Positions 1-11,441 of a DNA stretch of 64,000 bases are shown in pieces. The first letter of the stretch is position 1, and the number at the start of each line of letters is the position of its first letter. Both the position numbers and the translations under genes were made by a program. This stretch comes from Notolepis coatsorum (taxonomy: Eukaryota > Chordata > Actinopteri > Aulopiformes > Paralepididae). The stretch covers positions 55,063,150-55,127,149 of the forward strand of contig OZ020592.1 in the NCBI GenBank assembly GCA_963971535.1, in the 5' to 3' direction. The notes beneath the pieces are model-generated. The model did no database searches and was not told the origin of the DNA. It saw nothing but the letters and a program-made list of their open reading frames with translations.

Positions 1-1587
1 AATACCGAAGAAGTAGTCCCCGACCAGCCCCGGGAGGAAGACAACCCTACAGAGAGAGAACTCTGCACGGAAGAAGAGGAGGAGAGCGCCGAGGAAATAG
101 AGCTCCAGGACTCCCCAACGAGTACCGCCAGGAGCGGCTCACCTCTACAACCGTCTTCCCCCAGCGAAGCGGAGAGGATGCTATCACAGGCGTTCCTCGT
201 CAGCCTGACAGCCTCTACCGAACGCGATCGACTTCAGGGTGAACGCGATCGACTTCAGGGTGAACGCGATCGACTCCAAGCACAGACGCTTAGCGAGCGC
301 GAACAACTCCAAGCGCAGCAACGGAGCGAAGAAGAGCGCAGACGCCTGGAGATGAGACGCCTTCAGACGGAAGAGAATATGGCAAGAGACCGAGCAGACA
401 CCCAGCGTGCCGCTGCCGGTGCCCAAAGAGAAGCAGAGCGCGACCTCGCTCTCATCCAGCGCGAAACCGAGCGCGACAGACTACAAGCCGAGCGCGACAA
501 GCTACAAGCGCAACTAATGGAGCAGCTGATCCTCAAGGCAACACCCTCTCCCTCCGCCAGGGGTTCAAGGAACTCGTCGAGACAACAGTCAAGGGCAGCG
601 TCTCCTAACCGAGCAAGCGACCCTGAACTTGACCAACAGACCAAGCCTATACCCCCCGCAGACCCCCTTCCCCGACCGGTCCAAGCGAGACCCAGCTACA
701 AGGAAGGAGCAGCATACACTGCGGAGAAGCTAAATAAACGACTACAGGATCTAGAGGACCTGATAGAAGAAGAAGAGGGAGAGGAGGAGAACCAAGCCCG
801 ACGACAGCACAGTACTCCACCGGACCAGGAGGTCCAGTACAGCCCAGGCTATACCCCCGCGGCGCTGCGCTACAGACCCCCGACCCTATTCACGGGTGAG
901 CACGACGCACGACCAGCCCCGAGGAATAGCACCTGGACCAGCGGGCCATGGTACCCTGCCGGTACCAGCCCACAGAGAGGCGCAAGAGGAGACTCGCCTA
1001 GGAGGCCTCTCCCCCAACGCTCGCCGATGTATCAGCCATCCACGGCGTCATACATTGCCACACTGACGTTTCCAGACTTCACCTATGAGAATCGAGCACA
1101 GTACACGGAGCTCCGGATGTGCTTAGAGACAATGATGGTGGATGTCGCTGATGAACGCCACAAGTATGCAATATTACTGAAGCACCTGAAAGTACCGCTA
1201 GCGCACAATATAGCGCTAGCCTATGCCACCTCTACGACCCCATACACCGCGGCTCTAGCAGCGCTGGACCAGAGATATGGACGTATATGGGATTACGTAA
1301 TCCAAGAGATAAGGCATATTGACCGCCTACCCCCAGCAACAGACAATCGCTCATTAGACGACCTGTCTATAAAAGTGCAGTCCCTGGTAGGGATGCTGGG
1401 AGCGCAACGGGAAAAGGGTATGCACGAGCTATACGCCAACTCTAACGTCGAGAGGATTTTAGAGAAGCTGCCACCCGCCAGACAAGAGCGCTTCAGGCGG
1501 CAGAGAGACCACCGTGATCCTAACGGTCCCGAACCATCCCTCCTCGATCTAGCCGACTTCCTGGCGAGAGAAGTCAGCAGCTTATGA
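1..1587 (+). pseudogene. BEL copy 1 gag, 3' part, ended by an in-frame stop
   Basis: The frame is open from base 1, so the true start is upstream; the first in-frame ATG in the window is at 178. The N-terminal part is charged and probably coiled coil. It contains a 21-bp unit repeated about three times at 219-281, giving repeated ERDRLQG. A BEL/Pao-type gag domain follows, with a conserved stretch around YTELRMCLETMMVDVADERH. The frame closes at TGA 1585-1587, where copy 2 has an arginine codon (CGG). A CGA-to-TGA change at a methylated CpG would explain it, but that is inference. The same frame continues downstream, so this is a nonsense mutation, not a natural gag/pol boundary. Confidence 0.88.
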
Positions 1588-4500
1588 CTGGATACGTTCG
1601 TGCGGAGCACACCAAGCTCCAGAGAGGGACCCAGGAGAATAAACGATGGAAGAAGATCGGTGACTGTCATGCACCAATCAGAATCAGTACCGAGCAGTAA
1701 GAACCACAGTACCCCCTCGAGAAAAGAGAAGTGGAAGATGGTGTGCCCGTACTGCGAGAAGGAACACTGGCTGTCACAATGTGACCTGTTCACAAAGATG
1801 AATGCAGAAGAAGTGAGTCAATGGATAAAGTCCAACAGGCGCTGTTACCGATGTACGCGCAATCACATGGCAGCCGAGTGCCGCCTAAAGAAGAGGTGCA
1901 GTCGGTGTGACGGAGCACACCTAGATGTCCTACACGACAGTAACAGAAGAAAGCCTGCACCTGCACCATCGAGCAGCACCAAGGCAAGTGTCATGTACAT
2001 TGACCCCGCCAGCAGCAGCGGCGCCCAAGTGCTCTTAAAGGTATTCCGTGTAACATTGAGCTACCAAGATAAAGTCATGGACACTTACGCCGTCCTTGAT
2101 GACGGGTCAGAGAAGACCCTTCTGCTCGCGTCCGCTGCGGCCCAGCTGGGACTGCGGGGGAGCGAGAACCAAATGACGATTCGGACAATAAGAAGAGATT
2201 TAAAGACGATAAAGGGCGAGAATGTCTCCTTCACTATCGCAGCAAGCGGGCAGCCAGAGCGACGGTATAGGATTACAAATGCTTTCACCAGCCAAGAAAT
2301 AGGACTATCACAGTACACCTACCCCATCGCCAAGCTGATGGATAAATATGTGCACCTGCGTCAACTACCTATCCCGCTCATAGACGGCGCCACCCCGACC
2401 CTGCTGATAGGCTCCGACCATGCAGACCTCATAGTCCCGATAGACCAGGTCCATACAGGACCCCGAGGCTGTCCTGCAGCAGTCGAGACCCGCCTAGGAT
2501 GGACACTACAAGGCCCCCTCGCTAAATCTCTCAACCGAACAGCAGCCACTAGCTGCCTCCACTCCAGAGTGACAGAAGAAGACACCACTCTCCTGCAGCA
2601 TGTCGAGAGGCTATGGACACTAGAGACAATGCCCTTTAAGAACGAAAAGAAAGACATTCGTTCTAAAGAAGACATTTACGCCATAAACCTCCTCGAGCAA
2701 GGGACAAAGAGAGTCACAGTCGGCGGAGTGATGAGATACGCAACTCCACTCCTGAGGCGAGAGGGAATGCCCACCTTTCACGCAAAGAAAGACGCTACGG
2801 AGCGGTATCTATTGAACACAGAGCGGCGCCTAGCCAAAGACCCCGCTCAAGGGAGTGTGTACAGAACACTCGCCAGACAATATGACCCGTTGGGATGTAT
2901 TCTACCTTACACCACCAGGGCAAAGATGATTGTACGAGCACTATGGGACAAGGACCAGGGCTGGGACGACCCAATACCCGCACACCTTGCCTCCACATGG
3001 AGAGAGTGGGAGACGGAGCTCCGCTCACTCCCAGGCGTCAATATACGCCGCAGCTACTTCCCACCCACAGTGAGGCCAGAGACATGCAAGATGGATCTAC
3101 ACGTCTTTAGCGACGCCTCCGAAGTAGCCTATGGATCAGTGGCCTACTTGCGTGCCCAAGAGAAGGGAGGAGAGATACACACTGCTTTCATCCTGGCTCG
3201 CTCAAGAATAGCCCCACGAAAGCAACAATCTATCCCGCGTCTAGAGCTCTGCGCAGCCCTAGCAGGAGCGCATCTAGCCACGTTAATCCAACGTGAACTC
3301 ACCATTCCGGTGCACAGAACAATCTTGTGGTCAGATTCCACGACAGTACTCACATGGATCAAGTCTGATTCATGCAGATACAAGGTCTTCGTGGGAGTCA
3401 GAGTCACCGAGATTCAAGAGTTAACAGAAGCAGCGAGCTGGCGGTATGTGGACACCAAACACAACCCAGCTGACGTCATCACCCGGGGAATGTCCCTAGA
3501 TGACCTCACCCGTCGCAACATCTACAGTGACGGACCCGAGTTCCTCAAGCTCCCGGAAGAAGAGTGGCCTACGCCCACCCCACGGGAAGCGAGTAAAGAG
3601 GAGGCTGAGAACAAGAAACCTATGTTCTGTGGACTGAGCACAGTCGCCTCCACAGACCCCAACATAGATGATTGCATTACCCTACAGAGTGCGCAGCTAA
3701 AGACATTCCTGTGGCACCACCCAGAGATTCAGTCCACTGCCGACATTTCAGCAGCTGACTACGAAGAAGCAGAACTTCTTCTACTACAACGAGCCCAGAG
3801 AGACTCGTTCCCCGACGAGCTAGACTGTCTACAGGGAGGAAAGCCCGTCCCATCAGACAGCAGACTGCTCCACCTGGCACCCGAGAGCGACGCCCATAAT
3901 CTCATCAGAGTGGGTGGTCGTCTGCGGAGAGCCCCCAATCTACCGGATGACGTTAAGTACCCGATAGTCTTGAACAGCCGACACAAGGTCACAGAGCTGA
4001 TCATAAAGAAATACGACGAGGATGTACACCACGCAGGAGCAGAGAGAGTCTTCGCGGAGATCAGACGTCGCTATTGGATACTTCAAGGAAGAGAAGCAGT
4101 GCGACGCTTCCAGCGAACCTGTCTAGACTGCCGAAAGTGCCGCGCGCAGCCCAGCATACCCCGGATGGCTGACCTACCCCCCTGTCGCCTCCGACTCGGC
4201 GACAAGCCATTCCACTCCACAGGCATGGACTGTTTTGGCCCGTTGTACATAAAGAAAGGAAGAGGAACCGAGAAGCGGTGGGGTATTGTATTCAAATGCA
4301 TGACCACCAGAGCGATACATATCGAACTCCTTCCGACCATGAGCACAGACTCATTCCTTATGGCCTTCCGAAGATTCACATCGCGGAAAGGAAAACCGTC
4401 TACATTGTTGTCTGATCACGGGACAAACTTCAAAGGCGGAGAAAGAGAGCTGAGAGAGAGTTTCCAGGCTATGGGCCCAGAACTTAAGACCCACCTCGCT

Positions 4501-5136
4501 CCATCCCAGATTGACTTCCAGTTTAATCCCCCGAACGCACCCCACTTCGGTGGAACCTGGGAACGAGAAGTACGTTCAATAAAGACAGCCCTGTACGCCG
4601 TGCTTGGGGCCCAGACCGTGGCGGAAGAAGTCCTAATGACAGTCCTCACGGAGATCGAGGGAGTATTGAACTCAAAGCCCCTCGGCTACGTCTCCAGTGA
4701 TATAGCAGATGTCGACCCAGTCACCCCCAACACACTCTTGATGGGGCGGCTGGACCCCGCGCTACCCCAGACCAGGTACAGGCCTGAAGAAGCGAACGGC
4801 CGAAGAATGTGGAGGTACAGTCAAGTACTAGCTGACAAGTTTTGGAACAGCTTTCTACTCCACTACCTACCGTCTCTACAGACCCGCCAGAAGTGGGTAA
4901 AAGAGAGAGACAATTTGACAGAAGGAACAGTCATCATGATTATCGACCAGTCACTACCCAGAGCTATGTGGCCGGCTGGCCGCGTAAGCAAAGTGATCAC
5001 CGGTGCCGATGGCAAGGTCCGAGCAGCTGAGGTGCTCGTCCAAGGGCGAACTTACACACGACCCGTGGCGAGGCTAATAGAACTGCCCAGACTCCCAGAC
5101 ACTATCGATGACGACCATGACCCCACGACTTTGTGA
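1588..5136 (+). pseudogene. BEL copy 1 pol remainder: protease, RNase H, integrase; RT deleted
   Basis: This continues the gag frame past the nonsense codon. In order: two zinc knuckles (first CPYCEKEHWLSQC, cysteines intact), aspartic protease with DDGS, a truncated pol junction, RNase H with FSDASEVAYGS, an HHCC-type integrase zinc module, and an integrase core with D, D and E at MDCFGPL, SDHGTNF and GTWEREV. A block of 813 bp (271 codons) present in copy 2 is missing. The junction lies inside a short GAGTGTGTAC-like repeat found at both deletion ends in copy 2, and the frame is kept. The lost block holds the polymerase palm, so this copy cannot encode a working reverse transcriptase. It ends at TGA 5134-5136. 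Confidence 0.92.
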
Positions 5137-5229
5137 GTTGACTGACCCTTACAGCGGACCTTGAGTGGTAGACAGTGCGGTTAATCTGTCTCTGCTTAGC
5201 TAATTAGGTGGGACTAATTAGGGGGCGGC

Positions 5230-6630
5230 TGTTGTGAAGGATCAGATTAAACCGAATATATATATTTATTTATGGATATATATTTAATAGTATTTGTATA
5301 TCGTTTGATATCCCTTGTATATTCCTTGTACATATACACTGAATATCCCTTTAGTCTACTAACAGCCCATAATAGTTTCATTCTCTCATTGGACAAGAAC
5401 CTGGCGCCAGCAGCCAAGCCCCTTGGTTCAAGTTCAATCGTGCCGACGAACATGTCGTTACTAGCCCGGTTCCGCGTAGGAATACGACTGGCGAAATACG
5501 AATGGTACTATTTGTTCACAGCGCATATATATATGGCGCAAGTAAAGTAGAACTTCCTTTTTAGTCCCTTAGCCCTTAGTTCTTTACCCTCCAACCTAGT
5601 GGCAAGACGTTAAGCCTCACCCACGATACACGTGTGGTGCAGTATGGTCAACTTGGCCTCAGAATGGCATTGAGACATCGTGTGGATTAATAGTTGAATT
5701 GTCATAGTTTGGCACTATACCGTCGAGTGGGACGTATTTCTATTAAGTTAATAATAGTCTATTATGTATGGTGCATCGTTCGGTTAGAGTTATAAAGTGA
5801 GCAGTACCCCCATCGTTCCTGGCGTTATCTAGAGTCTTAACCAGGCTGGGCAGACCACGTGTGGTGCTTTCATCCGAGGAGTTCTGGGCCAGGACGAGTG
5901 GACCTGCACATTGGATTACCTTACCCGGACGACGGCGAGCCCTACACGGCTTGGATTATCTACTTGCTTTGGGTGCTTTGATTTATGCCATGGATACCAG
6001 CCAACACTGGTGAGTGTTGGAACTACCCCCCGAGAGGAGTCCAGGTGAGACGGCGCTCTACCCCGAGTGAGGTCGCCTCACGTCTCTTCGTTGTGGACCG
6101 GCAGCTACCGTCTACAAGAGGGCCCAGCTGTATTCATCTGTGGACCGAGGTTCTGTGGGCACCGTGTTCAGCACTCTGAATTCTCCCAAGAAATCGTTGG
6201 CCAGGTGGGATATCGCCGGCGGCTCTCCTAACCCCCCCCCTCTACTGACTTACAACCAGCGGGACCCCCTTTTAGTGTATCCAGCTATAATCATTTAAGT
6301 ACCATCGCTATAGTTCCCTAAAGAACCAGGTTGCATACTTGCTCCCTGCGTAACCAGAGATTGGACATTCAATGTTGATTTGCCTACGAATACTCATTTG
6401 CCTTACAAGTGCATTCAAATCATAAATGTCATTAAGTGAACGTTGTATATACCCTTTGCTATATAAAATATTCGATTTATACATTTGTGTGGACTTCGTT
6501 TCATGGTGGGAAAGTGTTCATCATATCTATATCATGTACTGTGTGGCCAGTAGTTAAAGTACATAATCGGTAGTGGTTTAATGATACCATACTTATCAAT
6601 ACAGTCAGGGAATTGTACCCCTCAGTTACA
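5230..6630 (+). repeat. 3' LTR of BEL copy 1
   Basis: It begins TGTTGTGAAGG directly after the tract GGGGGCGGC and ends CAGTTACA, the same terminal bases as the LTRs of copy 2. Length is 1401 bp against 1434 bp in copy 2, with many substitutions, so it belongs to a diverged lineage. An ORF of 92 codons inside it is not conserved as protein and is ignored. Its partner LTR is outside the window, so the target duplication cannot be checked. Confidence 0.9.
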
Positions 6631-6788
6631 GTACTGTTACATTTGTGACATATACGATATGCAAATATACAGTACTGTTACCCATAGATCCTAACTATTA
6701 TAATAGTTCAATGGTTGTGATGGCAAAGTTTGCGTCAGGTTCCTTACTGTATATTTGCATATCGTATGTCACAAATGTAACAGTACTA
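6631..6788. repeat. Palindromic short element abutting the BEL LTR
   Basis: Arms of about 40 bp at 6631-6671 and 6748-6788 are inverted copies (GTACTGTTACATTTGTGACA and its complement), with about 75 bp between. The left arm starts at the first base after the LTR end, so BEL copy 1 probably inserted at the tip of an existing foldback element. Confidence 0.6.
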
Positions 6789-6803
6789 TTGTTTCTGGCT
6801 TAA

Positions 6804-7640
6804 AGGCCAACCTTCATATTGTATTTTTGTTCAATAAACAATGTGGACTAAACCTTCAACAATACACAGAAGGTTAACCCTTTCACTGCCACACAACAGC
6901 CGGTTAACCCTGTAAACCTTCTAGTCCCAAAACATTCTGTGACTAATTCAGTGCAGATTGTAATGTATTGTCATCATGCAGCACAAGTACAGTACAACTA
7001 AAAGAGGTTTGGCATCCAACCAGAGTGACTATGTAGCAGTAACGTGAAATAGTAATATACACTGTACAGGTGGTTAAACTGGGTATAACATATATAAATT
7101 AGTACTATGAGTACTACATGTATGTACAGAGTTGTAGTATTAATATGTACAGTGATACAGGTATAAAGACACTATGGTAGTAAGTCATACTGGCCAGCAG
7201 TGTAACTAGTAAGAGTAGGTAAGAGATATGTACAGATATAGATATAGTATTAATATGTACAGTGATACAGGTATAAAGACACTATGGTAGTAAGTCATAC
7301 TGGCCAGCAGTGTAACTAGTAAGAGTAGGTAAGAGATATGTACAGATTTAGATATAGTATTAATATGTACAGTGATACAGGTATAAAGACACTATGGTAG
7401 TAAGTCATACTGGCCAGCAGTGTAACTAGTAAGAGTAGGTAAGAGATATGTACAGATTTAGATATAGTATTAATATGTACAGTGATACAGGTATAAAGAC
7501 ACTATGGTAGTAAGTCATACTGGCCAGCAGTGTAACTAGTAAGAGTAGGTAAGAGATATGTACAGATATATATATAATTATATACCAATGATGTAAACTA
7601 CCCATAATTGATCAGTAGGGTTTAACCTGGAGGTTGGGCT
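6804..7640. mobile_element. TTAA-flanked non-autonomous element with internal tandem array
   Basis: The sequence is bounded by TTAA at 6800-6803 and 7641-7644 and has short inverted ends (AAGGCCAACC and GGTTGGGCTT). The same end sequence and the adjoining stretch ending in AACAATGTG recur inverted in the element at 49414-51876, so they form a family. TTAA duplication is typical of piggyBac-type transposition. No ORF of note is present. Confidence 0.65.
7137..7572. repeat. 110-bp tandem repeat, about four copies
   Basis: The motif TAATATGTACAGTGATACAG recurs at 7141, 7251, 7361 and 7471, an exact period of 110 bp. The units differ at very few positions, so the expansion is recent. The array fills about half of the surrounding TTAA element. 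Confidence 0.93.
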
Positions 7641-7644
7641 TTAA

Positions 7645-8200
7645 ACATCTAGCCCAGGGACTACAACTGAAAACTAGCAACCCTGCTAATGTTGGCATAT
7701 TTACAGTTTTTAATTTGTATTCATTTATAAATGTATAACTGTTGATTGATATGCACTGTCCCTGATCAAATAAACGGAGTAAAAAATAAAAGCATTGAAG
7801 ATAGATAGTGAGATAGATAGATAGGACACAATGTATTATCGTTATTAGATCTGCTGTGCAGAAACAAAACACGACTCAGTCAGCTTCACGGAGTACATCC
7901 AACTGTTGAAACTGCCAACACAAACCCAAAAACCTATTGGTAAACAAACGTATTGTTGAAAATATACAGTATGACTGCTGTTGTGACATTGTTGGGATCT
8001 TATACTGTAGTTTACATTTGAAAAAAAAAAACGAACTTAGTCACTCGGTAAATCAATTCAATTGGAGTCTCTTTAAACAGCGGCAACACAAACCCAATAA
8101 CCTATTGGTAAACAAACGTATTGTTGAAAATATACATATATGACTGCTGTTGTGACAGTGTTTAGGAATCGGATCTTATTTAGTAGTTTAAACTCACCAA
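7645..8200. repeat. Unassigned repeat DNA with a ~167-bp duplication
   Basis: A GATA-type short run lies near 7801-7825. The block starting CAACACAAACCCAA near 7916 is repeated near 8083, including CCTATTGGTAAACAAACG and the following TGACTGCTGTTGTGACA. No protein-coding signal is recognised. Confidence 0.55.
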
Positions 8201-9440
8201 CGCGACTTTCTCCAGCTCTTCTTCTGTTCTTCTTCTTCTCTTAATGTGGATACAGCGGCGCAGCATCCACAAACTCGCAACAGCGCCACATATGGCCAAA
8301 ATAATACATGGTTTTGTAAACAGGGAGTGGATGGAGGTTAAGGGAACGGATCGATGTTAAGAGACGAGTGGATGGTCGTTAAGGCCAACTACTCCAGGGT
8401 CCCGCACAGGCGGCCCGGGTTCGAATCCCACTTCTCCTAGTCTTTTCCTTCTTTTTGCAATGTAGGAATAATTCAATTTGGTGCACGTTGAGAGCTATAT
8501 AAAGAATGACATCCTCAATGCATGTAGATTTATAATATTTTAACTTAAAACTAGGCTACTTTTGCGTATAATCATTAATATTATATTCCAAAAAAATTAT
8601 ATTGGAAACGCGGGGTTTCGAACACCGGTCGCCCGGTTGCCAGGATTCAGCACTAGCCGCTGCGCCACTGTGCCAGACGTGATATACTCATTGTTTATGC
8701 ATTAATGGACGAGAGACCCGTGTTTAGAATATTTTTCTTACCAAAAAATTAAGTTTTATCTCTTTATTCTCAAATGCATTAATGTGACGTCAACGGCTCA
8801 TTCAATTTCTCAAATCCGTCAAACAGCGCATCTCATCAGACATTTTAATCCCAGTTACAATATCACACAAAAACCACAATCCCCGCATAGACACTTCAAT
8901 TTTATGCTTGAATGAAACACAATCCGGCGCTCCGTTAAGCAAATCTACAGCAGAGATTAATATATGAAACTAATCAGAGCCAAACGGCCGATAACGGTTT
9001 CATTCATTAAAAATATCCCCGCGGGATTCACATTTGCAATGAGCCGTTATTAAAATAACCACATGCAGCGTGTATCGCGACTCCGAGCGCCGTATATGAC
9101 GTGCATTATTTTATTTAGGACAAAGTAAATCTATAGGCTCAATATGATTTATTATCAGCATTTAGTTCTATTATTATACATTTCAAAAGCCCCCTCTAGG
9201 AAAACGAAGCACAGAAACGTAATTCAGAATGGTATAATGCAGATCCTAGACTGTGAGAATCATTTCAGGAAACGAGCTGTCACTTCTTTGCGGGGGCGTG
9301 GCCATGGTTCATCCGGCTAACTTGAACTTAACCCTGCTCTCGACCAGGCTCAAACTTTTTGATCTGTTGTCATGGTGATTTAGACAATCGCGCGTCAGGG
9401 AATGGGAAGGTCCGGCTTAAGTCAGGCTTGACCGAAAGTT
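8201..9440. other. Unassigned, mostly non-repetitive DNA
   Basis: No ORF or known element is recognised, apart from the tRNA-like stretch at 8604-8675 and a lone B-box-like GGTTCGAATCC near 8420. The base composition is mixed and includes CpG-containing stretches near 9060-9110. A regulatory role is possible but unsupported. Confidence 0.4.
8604..8675 (-). repeat. tRNA-derived sequence (SINE head or tRNA pseudogene)
   Basis: On the minus strand an A-box-like TGGCGCAGCGGCTAGTGC is followed at the expected distance by a B-box-like GTGTTCGAAACCC. The acceptor stem does not pair well and there is no obvious terminator, so a working tRNA gene is unlikely. Confidence 0.5.
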
Positions 9441-10071
9441 ATCCGGCTAACTCAGTTATCCAGGTACGGGGAACGGGGCCCAGGAGGACCCACTGAGCTC
9501 TCTAGCGGTTCAGGAGCGCCATCTGGTGGCCGATCGGCGCAATCGCTTAACAGGAAGTGCTATGGAGATTGTGCTGGTCGGCCGTATTACTTCCGGGCAC
9601 TCGCTATAGGTTCCGGGACTCGATCTCGACACACTACATAGCGATCGATTGCCAATAACTCGATAAACAACATGATTTGGACGTATATACCATTATACAA
9701 GCTGGAAATGGACCGGGTAAATCTACATCCCATAATGATAAAATTTCTACTCTACGATGATCGCCCAACGGCACGCGGAGACTGGGGTGAGTTTTAGCGT
9801 GTAAAATTACCGTCTTCGATACTAACTGCTATGATCAACATTTGACCCACATTAGATGATTGGTATAACGCTGCCCACGGAATTATAAACGCCCCTAGCC
9901 CATCCGGTCAACATCAGATGATGTGTAGTAACTTCTAGAAGTACGTCTAGTTGGAATTTTTTATATCGCGCTGATTGCCATAAAACTGTATTGCATCATC
10001 AATATAATGCATTTGGGGCTATAGATCACGTTCTGGAGAAAGCTGCAGAAAGAGATGAAAACATACTTATA
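9441..10071. repeat. Left part of a TTAA-family element split by a hAT
   Basis: Blocks here (a GCCATCTGGTGGCCGATCGG-like stretch, and a tail reading into CTGCAGAAAGAGATG) resemble the ~0.93-kb TTAA-flanked elements at 40067-40993 and 44167-45117. The matching right part continues at 25376-25575 after the hAT, with the shared motif GTTATAGCCATGCAAAGAAGG. The outer ends were not identified. Confidence 0.5.
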
Positions 10072-10281
10072 CATTAGACCAGGGAGGGGCAACTGGCGGC
10101 CCGCGGGCCGCATGCGGCCCTCACCGACGTTCCATGCGGCCCCAGGCCAATATAAAAAAAAAAATAATAAAATATAATATTTTTTTTTTTTTTTTGTATT
10201 CGACTAAGAAGAGTTGGCAGTCGACTATGGCTCCTTTCGATCGATTAGTCGACTATTTGACTAATAGGGGTCAGCCCTAGT

Positions 10282-11220
10282 GTGGACATATGAAACGCTG
10301 TTGAAAGTGCCGTGCAGCAATATGGGGGTTTTGATAAACTGTCGGCTGTTGTTACTGATGGAGCACCGGCAATGAAAGGAAAACGCACAGGATTCGCCGG
10401 GCTTCTAAGGCAGAGTGGCGTTGAGTGTCCAATGCTGCACTGCATTATACATCAGGTAAGTTCGCTAACATAATTTCCATCTATTGTGGGTCACTATAAT
10501 GACCAATGCGAGTCGAGTGTAGTCAAATTATATGCGAGAGTCGTTAAATCGTTTTTCTTTTTTTTTATCTGATATAGGAGGCTCTCTGTGCCAAGAAGCT
10601 TGACTACTACAGCCATGTTATGGATTTGGTTACCAAGGTTACCAATCTAATTCGTGGAGGCAACAGGTCACTAAACCATAGAAAGTTTGTCTCCTTTTTG
10701 GAAGAGATGGACACTGATTATGGCGACTTGCAGCTACACACAGAAATCCGATGGCTGAGCCGTCGGAAAGTACAGGAGCGACATTGAAACACTGCAAATG
10801 CAATTCAATGATCGGTTTGAAGATTTCAACGGCATGCAGTCACGGATAGCGCTGTTTGCCGGCCCCCTCACCGCTACGGTGTCAGAGCAGCCCCCACCGT
10901 TGCAGCTTGAACTGTGCGAGCTACAGTCAGATCCTTTTTTTCAAGCAAAGAGAAATGAGAGGGGAATTTCGTTTTGGAAACTGCTACCTGAGCCCCGCTT
11001 CCCACTCCTCAGGGACTTTGCCCTCTCTATGGCCAGTATGTTTGGGAGCACATACATATGTGAGAGCAATTTCTCAAACATGAAGCACATCAAGTCAAAG
11101 TAGAGAAACAGGCTGTCGGATGAAACATTATTTCATCTGATGCAGATTGCATGCACAAACATTGAAGTTGACATTCCTGCTATTGTGCGCCAAATGGAGA
11201 GACCACAAGTGTCTCATTAA
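10282..11220 (+). pseudogene. hAT transposase remnant, GTF2IRD2-like, with one intron
   Basis: The first segment (10282-10455) reads through VVTDGAPAMKGKRTGFAG and ends in HCIIHQ at a splice donor GTAAG. The intron is 10456-10577, with acceptor GATATAG. The second segment (10578-10790) starts EALCAKKLDYYSHVMDLV and includes LHTEIRWLSR. After a frameshift or small deletion the third part (about 10789-11220) carries the hAT C-terminal dimerisation region (SMFGSTYICESNFSNMKHIKSK). This order matches GTF2IRD2-type transposases from domesticated Charlie-like hATs. The N-terminal DNA-binding domain is missing. In-frame stops occur near 10291 and at 11101, so it is dead. Confidence 0.85.
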
Positions 11221-11356
11221 AGACAGGGGGGAGGAGGAGATGATGAAGAGGTGTAGAGGGGGGGAAGGAGAGGATGAAGAGGTGTAGAGAGGGGGGAAGA
11301 GATGATGAAGAGATGTAGAGAGGGGGGGAGATGATGGAGAGGTGTAGAGAGGGGAC

Positions 11357-11357
<1 letters not shown>

Positions 11358-11440
<83 letters not shown>
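11358..11440. repeat. (ATT)n microsatellite, target site of BEL copy 2
   Basis: This is an uninterrupted trinucleotide run that resumes after the BEL element at 24594-24630. The 5-bp sequence ATTAT on both sides of the BEL fits a target duplication, but the repeat makes it uninformative on its own. Confidence 0.95.

Positions 11441-11441
<1 letters not shown>

Larger units (their letters stand above)
1..6630 (+). mobile_element. BEL/Pao LTR retrotransposon, copy 1 (defective; 5' end outside window)
   Basis: The internal region carries gag, aspartic protease, RNase H and integrase in BEL/Pao order, and closely matches the complete copy at 11441-24593. It ends with a purine-rich tract just before base 5230 and a 3' LTR at 5230-6630. 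The 5' LTR and start of gag lie before base 1. It is defective in two ways: an in-frame TGA at 1585-1587, and loss of the reverse transcriptase by a deletion at about 2853-2860. Both BEL copies have the same orientation and start about 10 kb apart. Domain assignment follows the BEL/Pao family; the defects are read directly by comparing the copies. Confidence 0.93.

Noticed and set aside
1293..1793. 166-codon minus-strand frame and other antisense frames across both BEL elements
   Set aside because: Antisense shadows of a GC-biased polyprotein; no independent domain.
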